A stretch of 64,000 nt of DNA from Lutjanus erythropterus (GCA_020091685.1 CM034603.1:6205848-6269847), one strand, 5' to 3'; counted from the first letter of the stretch, positions 1 to 12,059 are shown. Notes: generated by a model from the sequence alone, not told the origin. Program-made: numbers and translations.

Positions 1-240
1 CCCCATCATTCATGGAAATAACATTTCATTTCTCTGATTTAATGCTTCTGACTAATGCTGCTCCCTCTCACAAGCAGCCTCTTTGGGGCTACAGCCCCAG
101 ATGTCCAGGCCAGGCGACATCTATGGGCTGATTAAACAGACTGACAGACTGCTCAATAACTTAGCCTGAATTATTACTTAACATTACTGCATGTATTAAG
201 TCTGATGGTGATGGCGGGGTCTACCTTTTGAATATAGCCT

Positions 241-325
241 TAATTGCTGTTATCTCAAGATCAGAAGTTAATTATTTTGTTATCTTGAGAAACTGAGCTT
301 TGTTATCTCAAGATAACAAGATAAT
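241..325. repeat. Cluster of inverted TTATCTCAAGATAA motifs
   Basis: Three occurrences of a GTTATCTCAAGA-type motif lie here in alternating orientation. The one at 303-316 is itself an inverted repeat (TTATCT, two bases, AGATAA). Similar degenerate motifs edge dispersed repeats in fish; I cannot name the family. The flanking bases 1-240 hold nothing I recognise. Confidence 0.5.
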
Positions 326-599
326 CAAACCAGTCAGCATGCTTTTTTTTGCGCTATGAGCACCATGAGCCAAGTGCCAGATAGTTCAATTATATTATAC
401 TGGTGGATTTTAAAGGGATAATCTGCAACAATGTTTTAAAGATCGTGTAAAGGAAAAAGGAAGTTTTTCTTCTAAACACTTTATATGTACATGTTTGAAA
501 ATAGTTGCTGGAAACATGTGAAAAGACACTGTAGTGCTGAATTGTGGATTCAGGCCAATAAACTGATGTTCACAATTTTTGCATTTACGAGGTTTCGGG

Positions 600-870
600 A
601 TACCGAAACACGGCTCAGCGATGTGCCGAATCCGTGGACCCCAACACTATATAAGCCCCAAGAACCAGCACATGAACGACACAGCCTCCCCCTCCCTAAC
701 AGGCAGCTACAACAGTTCACTTCAGCTCACTTCAGTTCCAACAACCCGACACAGAAGAAAACAAAATACCATCCTGTTACCATCCTCAGGCTCTGGTGAC
801 TAAAACATGTCTGGACCTGTCCAATAAACCTGCTCAATGCACAGGTCTTAGTCAGGTCGTAATGGTGTTT
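600..870 (+). mobile_element. LTR-like repeat fragment, copy 1
   Basis: The segment has a TATA-box-like CTATATAAGCC at 645-655 and a CCAATAAAC polyadenylation-like signal near 820, about 170 bp apart, as in the R region of a long terminal repeat. The same sequence recurs in the opposite orientation at about 23815-24035 (shared pieces include TTCACTTCAGCTCACTTCAG and ACCATCCTGTTAC). Clear TG/CA ends and target duplications are not visible, so the element class and boundaries are uncertain. Confidence 0.5.
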
Positions 871-2009
871 GACTCTGAGGCACGCCCCCCAATTGCTAAT
901 CTTTTTTTCATGATTTTCAACCTAATTTTATATATTTAAATTTTTTTTTACCAGTCAGATGTGCCTGGGTGGTTAATAACACATGTTCCTGTGGTGGTTT
1001 CTGTTTCTTATGACCCACTAGAAGTTTGTGGTAGCGTGCGTCTGCAGAGGTCCCGCCCTCTGCCTGTATTTCCTTATTTTTTGTCTGATTGTCTTGCTGT
1101 GCTCAGGACGTTTAACCAGCTCAAAAGGTTGGTATTTAACCTTTAACCTTGACCAAAGCTTCTCTCTGGAAATGGGGCCCATCTTGTTCTCACTGCAAGC
1201 ACTGACTATCCAGTCTCTCCCAATGTGCTTTTAAAGTCTTAAGTTGGAATTTAGTGTTGGTATGACTCACTCATACGCTTTCATATGACTCAGTCATGTT
1301 GAAGGTGGACATTGCTATCTTAAGAAAACACTCTGAATGCCCACTCCTGCCACATGAGTAATTATTATGATGTTTTTCAGGGGCACCTACTCTCCCTACA
1401 CTGTAGTGTTCTCTTATTCTACTTGCATGTACACAAGAGTATACCCTTTTATTACATCAGCTTGAGAAATCTTACTCTATTCAGACATGTAAGTCCATCA
1501 TGTCTCACTTGTCATTCTTCCATACTCTCTCTTATGCTGCTTTACCCTTCACACACGACCCTGCATCATGATGTTGCTGTAGACATCCTGTACGCCTGCT
1601 TGTTTTTCAAACTGTCTGCATTCATTTTACACACACAATAACAGGAAAAACAGTATACTGTAGTCTACTGTAATCTATTATCATCCACTGCTATGGCTCT
1701 GCAAGAAATACCTCCATTGTGAAGTTCACACTGTTTATTTTTCTTTGAGACTGTGACGGTGACAGTGAGGACGTGTTTGACAGGATTGGTTGGACTTGTT
1801 GCATTGAACTGCATTAAATGAAAGGGAATTATAGCAGCCTAATCATCACTCTATGTTAAATCCAGCATCAGTACTGCACTTTCATAAAGTTGTGACACCA
1901 TCAGAATGTTGTTTCAGCCCAACTTTCAATGCAATCTCCATGAAGCTGACTGCCAAACTGAACACTCTGGTACCACAGTTTGAGAAATAAATATGCTAAC
2001 TATAACCAG
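871..2009. other. No gene or recognisable element
   Basis: AT-rich, mostly unique sequence. Short open frames (for example 1354-1641) have random-looking composition and no splice sites or motifs. TGACTCA/TGACTCAG boxes near 1263-1293 are too short to interpret. Confidence 0.5.
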
Positions 2010-2681
2010 AAAGGGTTCTTTTGTTTGTCCTTATAGGAGAACCCATTTTGGATACCATGTAGAACCTTTTATTAAGGTCCCACATGGAACCATTTAAGAA
2101 AATTCCACATGGAACCCTTTAAGAAAATTCCACCTAGAACCCAACTGTGAATCTGGGAAAGGTTTCACTCAGAACCCTTGATGAAAGGCTCTAAAGATAA
2201 CCCCTCTAGGATGTAATGGTTTCAACCAGAACCCTCTCTGAGAACCCTCTCTGAGGGTTCTATCCAGAACCTTTCCACAGTTTAGGGCTGCTAACAGGAA
2301 CCCACCAAGCAGGTTGTTCCGAGAACCCTTTTATATACTGTATATTTTACATTATCTAGAACATGCTCAGGCAATTCTACTTAGATATCTACTTATATAT
2401 TTCAAAGGTTTTATGTAAAACATACTCAGGGGATTTTATTGAGAACCTTTTTAAATTCCAAGGTTTTTATCCAGAATACACTCTGGGGGTTCTACTCAGA
2501 TTCCTTTTTAGTACAAAAAGTTCTTCAAGTATTTCCAAAAAGGGTTCTTTGAATGAAAAGGGCTTGTAATACATCCCCTGGTCTTATAGGGAAACCCCTG
2601 ATAAACTCTTTCTTCAAAGAAGGGTTCTTCAGAGGAAAACGGTTCTTGGTAGATTCTTGGCCCTTCAGGAAGAACCCTTTT
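2010..2681. repeat. Degenerate AGAACCC/GGGTTCT repeat array
   Basis: About 670 bp built from irregularly spaced copies of AGAACCCTTT and its complement AAAGGGTTCT, with spacers such as CCACATGGAACC. The array opens with AAAGGGTTCTT (2010-2020) and closes with AAGAACCCTTT (2670-2680), an inverted pair. This fits a dispersed element with an expanded internal repeat. It does not look like simple satellite. The minus-strand open frame at 2508-2708 is a by-product. Confidence 0.75.
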
Positions 2682-3282
2682 GGAACTCTTATTCCTCAAA
2701 GTGCACACTCTGCACCTGGATATTAGACTTCCTCACAAACAGACCGCAGACAGTTCAAATTGGCGGTCACATCTCCTGCACTCAACACTGAAGCCCCCAA
2801 AGAGCTGTGTGTGTTCACACTGTACAGCCGTGACTGCAGCCCCTGACATGGAGAAAAATGTATTATCAAGTTCACAGAGATGACGCCACCGTCGTTGGCC
2901 GGTGTTCTATCAATATGTGCGACCTATTGAGATGTGCTACTTCACTGTCCTCTGTACAGAGAGTTCGGTGGTAGGCAGCACTTCAATTGTAGCATTCTTC
3001 GACATGACAGCATAAATCGTCAGAACAACGGATTTCAAACAACGAAATAAAAGTTAATTAATTCTAATTAGTAATTGGATAATACAATACTGTGTGCAGT
3101 ATTACTTATACTAATAGTATTATAATACTACTAGTATTACAACATGGATTGCATTTTTTTTATATCACGGGCAATATTACTTTTTTATCAATATCAATTT
3201 CATGTTTTAATATCATGGGCAATATTATGTTCATATGTAATTTTACTTTTCTGTTATGTTTAATGTCATATTTCCATATGTG

Positions 3283-3404
3283 AGTGGTTCCCAAACTTGG
3301 GCCGGGCCCCCCCTGGGGAGGCCGAGAGCCACTGAAACAAAGTGGGAATGACAATGAGAATAAATGTGATTTATGTAGGGGAAATAAACAGTTTGGGAAC
3401 CACT
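3283..3404. mobile_element. Short hAT-type MITE
   Basis: AGTGGTTCCCAAACT at 3283-3297 is matched by its exact reverse complement at 3390-3404, giving 15-bp terminal inverted repeats around a 92-bp GC-rich core (GGGCCGGGCCCCCC). The end sequence is of the CAGTGGTTC-AAACT type known from Charlie-like hAT elements. No convincing 8-bp target duplication is seen, so the insertion is old or the ends are eroded. Confidence 0.7.
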
Positions 3405-5239
3405 AGATTTTAATATCTTATGCAATATCAGTTTTCATTATTATTATCAAGTCAAATATATTGTACCAGATAATGAATCTAAAAATAGTCCATGATATTA
3501 AATGTCATAACTTTTTATTTCCTCTCAGTATCACTCCCAGTATTACTTTTCCAGTTAATTGCCAAAACTACTTTTTCTATTTTAGCTTACCTCAACTTGA
3601 TATTCTTATGTTGCTGAGGAACCTGGCACAAGAATTTCCTTTTAGATTAATAAAGTTCTATCTTATCTCTCTGTCTTACATTCTGTGTATCTTGTGATTA
3701 ACAGAATCTAGATCTTATATTTTGATCTCAGATATGTTATTAAGGTCCACAGTCAGTTGCTTAATCATCTCCAACACAGCATCACTCTGATTGTGGCCAT
3801 TTAGCTTCAAGAGCAAATCACAACACCAAGCCATCATCTTCACCACCTCCTCCATCTGTTGTTCAGAGACTTCAGTGATTATAAAAGCGCCAATATTTAT
3901 CATTTTACTGACTCATCCTACACTAACCGTCCTACATCTCATGCAGAAAATTCCAGAAACTACTGGCCAAAACACCAAACAAGCAGCATGAAAAATGAGC
4001 CCAAAATAAAAGCATTTAAAGGGTTTTGCAACTCAAAGAGAAACAAAAGTCGTTTCAAGCGTTAGAACAAATATAGCCGTTCTAATTCCAGCAGCAGTCA
4101 CATGACGAATGTCCCAAACCAAAGGTCGATCTCATTTGAATGCGGCAAACTATAACAATTAGTCTGCAGCTATCACATGCATCAGCGGGCATTAGTTTTA
4201 GCTTAGTATCGAGTCCAGCGAGTCACAGGATGGCGGCCAGTGGTTGCACGCTGATTAACTGGGGCTGATTTAGACTGATGTGTTTTCTGAGCCGCTCCAC
4301 AGTGACTGAGCACGGTGGAAGCAGAGCTGACGGCGACGGGGCCGAAAAGCAAAGAGGAGCAGTGCATCATTTACTTCTCTCCTCGCTTCGCTCTCTAAGA
4401 GTTAACGCTGAGACTGTTGGCTGACTATTTGGCTAATGATGATAGATGGTGTTAATTAAAAGGTTTTAGCACAGCGCTGATTGCACCTGCAGCTCCGGCA
4501 CTTGGTTTCGCTGAAGCAGAGCAAATTCTTTTTTTTTTTCTTTTCTTTAATTGGAAAAAAAAAAGAAGAACGGAAAAACTCTGCCTATGCAGAAATTTGC
4601 CTTGGATGTTCCCTGTGGCAGCATGTTGGAAAATAACACCTGGACGTTATTAGTTGTCAGATAGAAAAGGAGCAACGGACGGCTCTCAGAGTGAGTGTGC
4701 CAAATACTACATATCAGAGCAGCTGTGAGTGGAGGGAATCCTCTGCTCCGGCCATGGAAGAGTCGTAAATATAGTAAGCCAGTATGTTACCATGAGTAAA
4801 CTCATACTGAAGAAATCAGAACATACAGGAGTAATCAGAAATGAACATGATCCTGCAGTATTTTTGACATTTATATCCACTAATACAGTAATGTCAAGGA
4901 TTTTATTGTGAAAGTCTGCAACACAACCTTTGACCCCACATCCTTCCACACAATGGGATGTCACTGTTTGATCTGACAGCAATGTAGGCTAGCTGATAGC
5001 TATAATGGATGACATAGGGGCAAGAATAGCCAGTGGACAATACATCATTGAAAGGACAAGTTTTGGTGCACTCAAAGACTTTGAAACTTTTCACAGGCAG
5101 TAAAGCATCTGACCACATTATTCTCACAAAGTATTAGCTTTTGATAGCTGCAGGATAGGCTTGTCGTCGCTATGGAAACATATCCACAACTTCAGGAGCA
5201 CAAGCGCTGAACCAGTCGAGAACACAAACAAAAAGAAAA
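3405..5239. other. Mostly unique sequence, no gene assigned
   Basis: No exon is assigned. A 62-codon minus-strand open frame at 3715-3903 has a coding-like amphipathic composition and is discussed as a finding. The stretch 4200-4560 is GC-balanced and complex and ends in poly-T/poly-A runs (4528-4565). An (AT)8 run sits at about 5240-5256. Confidence 0.4.
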
Positions 5240-5814
5240 TATATATATATATATGTATGTAGGAACAATTTATATTGCCTCTAAATGCACTCATAAATCA
5301 TTAGCAATAAAATACAGTTTAAAAAAATAAAGGATTTAGGCAGGTGTGTAGCTCAATATTGGTCCCACATTAAGCCATCCAGTCAAATATCCTTCCCTTA
5401 ATCCTGCCCCGCCCACATATTCCCCTTTCACTCTATGATACATACATTATGGATGATTAGAACACTGTAACTGCTGTTTCACTCTGACTTTACTACTGCG
5501 CTGCAGGTGTTTTATGTGTTAATGTTTAAATCACACTGCTTCTATTTTTGCTTTCACACGTGCGATGTGGGTGTGCATTCAACGGTAAACGTGCTGTGTG
5601 CACTCGATTATCCATCAATCCATCCACATAACATCCAAGAAAACATCCTCGGCACGACCAAGGTAGCAGCAGAGCCTCCAATCAAACTTGTCCCCAGCAA
5701 CTTTCTTCAGATCTAAATGTCCTCTCAAGCCGTCTGATTGATTTAAACCCTCACATGTTTAATGTTTCAGTCTTCCAGTATCATTATTACTATTATTATC
5801 ACTGTCAGATTTAA

Positions 5815-7073
5815 CCCTCTAGACCCCAGCAGATTTCTAGAATGCAGCTGCAGTGATTTACAGAGAATCCTCACTTGAATGGGCATTTTCCAATTCAACC
5901 CAAACAAACAGCTCTATTGCAAAACTGACAAAAAACTGTCAATCACAAGTTTTTTTCATTTGGAAAAAATACAATATCCTGCTTAATTTCATACCAAATA
6001 TGTGACGTGTTGCTTTTTAGACCAAGTTTGATTGAATATATTTCAGAAAACACTGGACAAAACAACAAGTGGCACTAAAACTGCTGTAAATAGCTGTGAT
6101 GGAATGAAACAGTCTGCCTGAAAGAAGATTAAGTAGCTTTAGGTTGATTGTATAACAATATGAATCACAACATTTCTCTCTGGTTGACCTCTGGGTCAAC
6201 ATTCAAGGTCTGTTAACAACAGATTGGATAATTCTTTCAAAATACAATAGAAATCTCCCACACTTGAACCCACACAGCTCCTTTGTTATGAGAACAAAGG
6301 TGGGTTTTCTTGTTTTGTTTTTTTTTGACAACTTGTGTGAGAAAAATCACGGAATTTATATCTGGAAAAGTCGCGACCTAGTCAGTTCTCCCTGCTGATT
6401 CTTTGTCGCACTCCGTCGGCCGGGGAGAGTCGAGTAGGTCCCGCTGTTTACTGGTGATTATGTGACGTTTCAAACAAAAAACTCACAATGTCTCTGTCAT
6501 ATTCCACAGTGGTGTGGTAGGTAGTGTTTTGGAAACTTCTATGAGAAAAAATGCTTAATTTATGTGTGGAAAAGTCGCAACCCGGCCAGTTCTCCCTCAA
6601 GACTCATTGATGCTTTTTTCTGTGGAAAACAACCTCCGTCTTGGGCAGGGAGGGTCGAGTAGGTCCTGCTGTTTACTGATGGAAATTATATTATGGGATT
6701 TCAGACAAAAAAACTTATAACAACATTTTCCATATTTGTGCAGTAGATAGTGTTTTGGCAACTTATAGAAGAAAAAACAGAATTTCTATGAAGGGAAGTC
6801 ACGACCAGGTCAGTTCTCCCTGCCGGCTTTTTGTCGCCCTTCAATCCAGAAAGTAGTCCCATCTCCAGGAGTAAGAGCCAGGGAGAAAAAAAATCACAGC
6901 TCATAACTTTAGGAAACTGTAGTTGATGACAACTTAAAGTATCTATAACACAAAGCTCAGGTTTTTCCCAATTTTTTTCTTTTATTTTAATACGCTGGGA
7001 ATGATTTTGAAATGACAGGCGCACCCAAGCGCCTGTAGTGAAATACAGAACGGGCGCTCTGGGGTCTAGAGGG
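5815..7073. mobile_element. piggyBac-type non-autonomous DNA transposon
   Basis: Perfect 15-bp terminal inverted repeats CCCTCTAGACCCCAG (5815-5829 and, inverted, 7059-7073) are each flanked by TTAA (5811-5814 and 7074-7077). The TTAA target duplication and CCC start are the signature of the piggyBac superfamily. The 1,259-bp interior has no transposase frame. It contains three diverged direct units of roughly 200-220 bp (near 6331, 6535 and 6755), each with a GGAAAAGTCGCGACC-like stretch followed by CAGTTCTCCCT. Open frames inside, including 6701-7180 minus, cross unit boundaries and are not protein-like. Confidence 0.88.
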
Positions 7074-7077
7074 TTAA

Positions 7078-7800
7078 GGAAAAGAAACCCCCAAGAAATC
7101 ATTTGTGAATGAGGCCTGATTGTCTTTATGTCTGCAGGTGGGTAGACGTAGAGTAGAGTAAATGAGGTTGAGAGTTCCACAGAGAGTTGAGAGAGAGGTG
7201 AGAGACAGACACAAAAGAGAGAACTGCAAGTTCAGTTCACAGTCTGCACTTTTGCACTCTACCCCAGAGTGCACCACAAGCCTATTTGTTCCGAGCTTTG
7301 AGTCATGATGAGAGGTTTGTGGTGTTGAAAGTGAGCAGAGCTGAAACTTTATAATGAGCACTTTCACCTGAATCAGGTGCAGTCTCACCTATTAATAAGA
7401 AGTGACCCACATACTATTTTGGACTGTTTCTGAAGTTGGTGGTTGGTGGGAGTACACAACCTTCAAGTTTCTACATGAAAATCTCGCTTCGCTGCTCCCA
7501 ACCATATCCTCCATGGAAATGAGTCCCTGATCCATGAGGAGGAGGGGTGAGGTGTTCCAACCAATTCATTCAAAGTGTTTTCATTATTCTCAGGGGAACC
7601 TGGTTACTGCAGCAGAAAGGGTAAAAAAATACATTTAAGTCAGAATTGAAAAGGACACTATTGCACGTAATTACAACCACTGAGTGTACGGATACAAAAA
7701 TAGTAGTTTCTTCTTTACCTTCTTTTTTAAAACCTAAACCAACAGCTGCTGTCTCCTCATCCCTGAAATATTTTCATGCAGTGTTTATCTGCTGAATTCT
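7078..7800. other. No gene or recognisable element
   Basis: Unique, moderately AT-rich sequence after the piggyBac-type element. Minus-strand open frame 7074-7388 shows no motif or splice context. Confidence 0.45.
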
Positions 7801-7802
7801 CT

Positions 7803-7814
7803 CCCCCCCCCCCC
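7803..7814 (+). repeat. Poly-C tract
   Basis: An uninterrupted run of about 12 C residues, immediately before the 38-bp palindrome. Confidence 0.9.
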
Positions 7815-7824
7815 ACAGTTTCGT

Positions 7825-7862
7825 TTATTTATTGTTTCATGTTAACATGAAACAATAAATAA
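7825..7862. repeat. 38-bp perfect palindrome
   Basis: The sequence is self-complementary with no spacer around a central GTTAAC (7841-7846); each arm is 19 nt (TTATTTATTGTTTCATGTT and complement). Pairing stops at 7824/7863. It sits between a poly-C tract and a long A-rich tract. Confidence 0.97.
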
Positions 7863-8290
7863 TAATTGTTGATGTAATGTTGATACAAAAAATAACAATT
7901 AAAACAGTTATTATTAATATTAAACACAGATAAAAGGGAACAAAGATAAAAAAAAATGTAATTTAATAGTAATTTAAAAAAGTATAAAAAATGATAATAA
8001 TAATAATAACTAGTAATAAAAATACAAAGAAGAAGAAAAGTAATAATAAAAATAATAATGCTAGATGTTAAAGGAAGATAAAAGGGAACTATGACAGAAA
8101 TATGTAACAATGATACTAAAAAACTAAGTGAAAAAGTAACAACAATAATAATGAATAAATTAATAAAGTAATGATAAAAAATGAAGTTAAAAAATACAGT
8201 CCAATTTAAAGAAAAAGAGAAAAATATATATATAACAAATACATGACAACAAAGGAATTAATAAAATATTAATGATAATACGGTATTATA
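7863..8290. repeat. A-rich low-complexity tract with AAT units
   Basis: About 430 bp dominated by AAT/AATAAT units and A runs on the plus strand (TAATAATAATAATAAC near 7995). The minus-strand frame 7829-8110 encodes only Y/F/I/L-rich low-complexity sequence. No gene. Confidence 0.8.
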
Positions 8291-9049
8291 TCTGGAAAAG
8301 GTTAAGTTGTTCACTGTATATCCTAAGTTAACATGTACTAAGGAAAAACAATTCCTATAAGCCAGTCACTCTTCAGAGACAATGAATGAATACATATTTA
8401 TGGACATACTCCACATATACAACAGAAAATAAGAGGGAAAAAAAACACATCTCACTGCTAAATTCTCATGTAGCTATATGTATGTAGGCCTATACCCTGG
8501 AGTTTGGTTTTGCATGTTTGTCCTCATTTATCGCAAATTTACACAACAGTTTGTATTTTAGCACACTCAATGCATTAGCATTTTTGTTTGTTGGTGTCCT
8601 AAATTAAAAACATTAATTTGCAGAGGCAAATCAATCTTTGAGTGAGAGTTTTTTCATGGAGTGCAACTTTGATCAACTTTGTTTTCTCTGTTGACCAGTT
8701 AGAAACTGTCTTAATAACACTGACGTTTGAAGACTTGGACCACCAATCATCAAACTGTACTCTGCCTCAGGGAAAATGGTTCCAAAATAGATATCTACAC
8801 TAAATGTCCAATTAGCGATCAAGCTAGCTAGTTTTGTAAGTCATCACTATGTGTCCTAGCACCTCCTGTTTGTATAGATATTGAATAAAATAAGCTGTGC
8901 TATTTTCTGACAACACAAAAACACCTGTCGGATGATGGCGTTGAACATTTTGCACGCAACAGGCTGTCTAGTCCGTATAGGCCCATAGTGGTTCACGATT
9001 TATTTTCATGAATAAAAAATATTTCCGAAACATCACCTTAACTGAATTT
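8291..9049. other. No gene or recognisable element
   Basis: AT-rich unique sequence without splice-bounded frames or clear repeat structure. Confidence 0.45.
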
Positions 9050-9320
9050 TTGACAAATCACACCCTGGTGTAGCTGGGGAGAACGCACATCGGTACGCCT
9101 CTACCCTGACTGGATCTGACTGAGAACCCAAGGTCATGCCATACTAGCAACTTGTCAATCACAAGGTAGCCCTACCTTAAAGCATACCCTCCTCTATGGT
9201 CCTTTTTACTCTGAATGGGACCATGAGGAATACTGGAAACTCATGATTGAGACCACAACTCATGAGGAATCACTTTACCCAGTGGAGTCACACCTTACTG
9301 GCTACTAGAAAATTCCAGAT
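9050..9320 (+). repeat. Dispersed repeat X, copy 1
   Basis: Resembles a common teleost interspersed repeat with the landmarks TGTCAATCACAAGGTAGCCC, GGGACCAT and CCAGTGGAGTC followed by CTGGCT. A shorter, opposite-orientation relative lies at 52040-52295 (GGCCAGCAGGGGGCGA). No transposase or terminal repeats are visible. Confidence 0.55.
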
Positions 9321-10929
9321 TTAAGGAACTTCCACTACTATTCACTACTTCTGGGACAATAAGAAAATCTAGAAGAAGCCTAATGGATGACAGCTTTTTA
9401 AAAGCTAGGTGTCACTAAATCTTTTAAAAGGTTAATGTGGTTCCATAACAGATCAATAGCCACAGTAGAAGTAGTAGGTTTTTCACAGATGTAGCAGAAG
9501 AAAAGAACGTTTGGAATCTTAACATTAGGACTGACATACCCATTACTTTTCTCATACCTCAGTCAGATCAGAGCTAACGCGGTCATGAATATGGCCCCTG
9601 AACCTCTACGTTGCCGCACAACATTTGTCTTGTCAAACACTCAACGAAAGGTTATTACTCCCAAATGGTCTAAATAAATGGAGTTCCACTGCTCTGCAAG
9701 CTCTGTTTTACTTTTTGAGCCCGGGGGCCGAATCACAAAGTCCATCCTCTTGTCCTGGGATCTGAGTTCATTAAAACTCTCTCCTGTCTTTTGGGAACCC
9801 ACTAGAAATAGACCCTCCACCCAGCCTGGAGGGTGGAAGCCGGTGCATGATTTTTTAATGATGTCTGAGTTGTTCCCACCAGAGTCATTATACATCTCCT
9901 GAAAGGAATTAAACTGGAAGCTGACTGCAAGGGACCCTCCGTACGGTGATCGCATTCTGACAGCTAATGGGAGCCGTGACATGAAGGGAAGGCTAAGGAT
10001 TATTTGTGGACCAAATAAAACATCACTCCGGCAGATTTATGACTGTTTCGATTGTATTTTGAGGTAAGCGCAGCAAAGTTTCATGCACACAGCAGTTCAG
10101 GTTTTGGAGTTTATACTATGGAGGGGGAAGTCAAACCAATTTAATGTGTGGTAATGTTAAATTTGCACGGTGTGTCCTAAATCTGTACAAGGCATCACCT
10201 GCCTACTTACGAGGCTGGCGTATCTAGGTTGAGTGTCTCTGTCAGCTATTTTTAAAATTTGTCATGCTTCAGCTGAATCTTGTTGGCTTACGACACCGCA
10301 CTTTATACAATATATGTCAATGACACTGCTGAGATTTGACATGATTGCAGCAAATTGGAGGAGCCATTTTTAGTTTGGGGCTTCATTAAGTGCCGCGTAT
10401 GGAACCGCACGAGGCTCCTCGGTTGGAACTTTAACGATAAGGCTGAAAATGAAGTAAAGCGACTGATCAAATGTACTGAAAATAACACAGAGCTAAAACT
10501 TTTTAGCACAATAGCACAACTCAGTCATGGAAAGCGACTAAATATGCTGTCATTAAGTACAACTGGGAGGTAGTTGCACTTTATTTTATTCTGTTTCATT
10601 TACTCATATGTAACACTTCAAAGGGAAAGGTTTTACTTGAACTTTTTATTCTACTATATTTAACACCTACAACAAATCCAATGCAAGCAGGTGCTGCGGC
10701 TGGTAGCTCCTTTTTCGGATCTTGTGATGATCTGCAATGCACACGCCATCTTTTAACCATGCAGTCAGATCAGCCGAAACAAACAGCGCCATGGACCCCA
10801 GGAGGAGAGAATGAGAGTCACGCAAAGTCAGCTTGGACTTTTATTATTAAATGGATGAACCCAACAGAAAATCAAAGTCCCCTGTACCACATCTGGCAGA
10901 GACCTGCTCTACTACAACATCTCAAGTCA
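9321..10929. other. Mostly unique sequence, possible non-coding conserved block
   Basis: No exon is assigned. 9560-9990 is complex and GC-balanced and contains a 113-codon minus-strand open frame without recognisable domain; constrained non-coding DNA is as likely as chance. Confidence 0.3.
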
Positions 10930-10939
10930 AACTGTTGCA

Positions 10940-11110
10940 CTTGACAGGTGGATCAGTTCTGAGTTCTACGAGGGGAGGAGGACTCTGCATTTACATCCAT
11001 GAAGCTTTCTTCACAAATGCAGTTTCAGCTCATGGACAATGTCACATATTTTATTGTGAAGTTGTCAGCAATATTTTCATCACCATCTTGTTGCTGCTGT
11101 CCACATACAA
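10940..11110 (+). pseudogene. LINE endonuclease fragment
   Basis: The translated stretch around TRGGGLCIYIHEAFFTN, followed after a Cys-containing gap by LLLLSTY, resembles the endonuclease block (RGGG-CIYIN--W) of vertebrate L2/Rex-type LINE ORF2 proteins. It lacks the flanking endonuclease motifs and the reverse transcriptase, and the frame ends at about 11147. A 5'- and 3'-truncated relic. Confidence 0.6.
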
Positions 11111-11147
11111 CATGATGCAAATTCAAAAAATGCATGTGTATATGTAA

Positions 11148-12059
11148 AAATAAATAAATCACTTAAATAAATAGTGTTTAATATGAGCTCCAATTGACCA
11201 GCTACAGCATTAAAATGTGTTGACATCTTATTGCATAAGAAGTAATGGTCAAATAATATTATATATAATAATGTCATACTTGCAGGAGGCATCTGGTCTT
11301 CTTTATCAGTACTTTTACTTTGGATACTTCTATTATTCTATAAGAATTTACAGGTTGGTAAATTCCAAATTATTTGCTGATAAGTTTCTTGGAGAGAGTC
11401 CTGGTTCGGCACTAATTTGTTCAGTTGATACATTTTTAATTAAGAACCAGTGGAAGGATCAGAGTGTAGGATTGAGGAGTATCTAGAAGATTGCGAACAT
11501 CTCGACTCACCCTCCCCTTCCACATGTGTAAGGGAACCTACAGTGGCCAAAAAACTTGGGGGGAAAGTGTTTGGTTTGTCCATTCTGGGCTACTGTAGAA
11601 ACATGGTGGTGCAACATGGTGGCCTCTGCTGAAGAGGACCCACTCTCTCTGTAGAAATAAAGGGTTCATCTTAAGGTCACGAAAACTTGGTGACTGTTAT
11701 TTTCAGGTGATCAGACACTTATGGAAACACATGGATACTAATGAATGTTATCTGCTGTATCTGCTATATTCAGCTCACCTAATTCTTATACACTTGACCT
11801 TTAATTATCATGTAATAGGGGATGTTTCAATATTTTCATCCAGTTAAACTCTCAATATTTAGTTTGGTTTGGCCAAGTTTTCATACTACAACCTGAAGTA
11901 ACAAAAGCTGGATGTTACAATCATTTATCCATTGTTTTTGTTTGATTTCAACAGTTCATCTATTACTTTTAGCTATTTCATCTCCTCTGCTCTCTTGCTA
12001 ACTAGTTTCATGTGCTCTTAATTGCAATTAAGACATAAATAAACTATAGCTTGCACAAT
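11148..12059. other. No gene or recognisable element
   Basis: AT-rich unique sequence; short frames only. Confidence 0.4.

Noticed and set aside
6701-7180. 159-codon minus-strand frame
   Set aside because: Runs across the right end of the piggyBac-type element and its TTAA into flanking DNA, with no domain.
7829-8110. 93-codon minus frame rich in Tyr, Phe, Ile
   Set aside because: Translation of the AAT-rich low-complexity tract.
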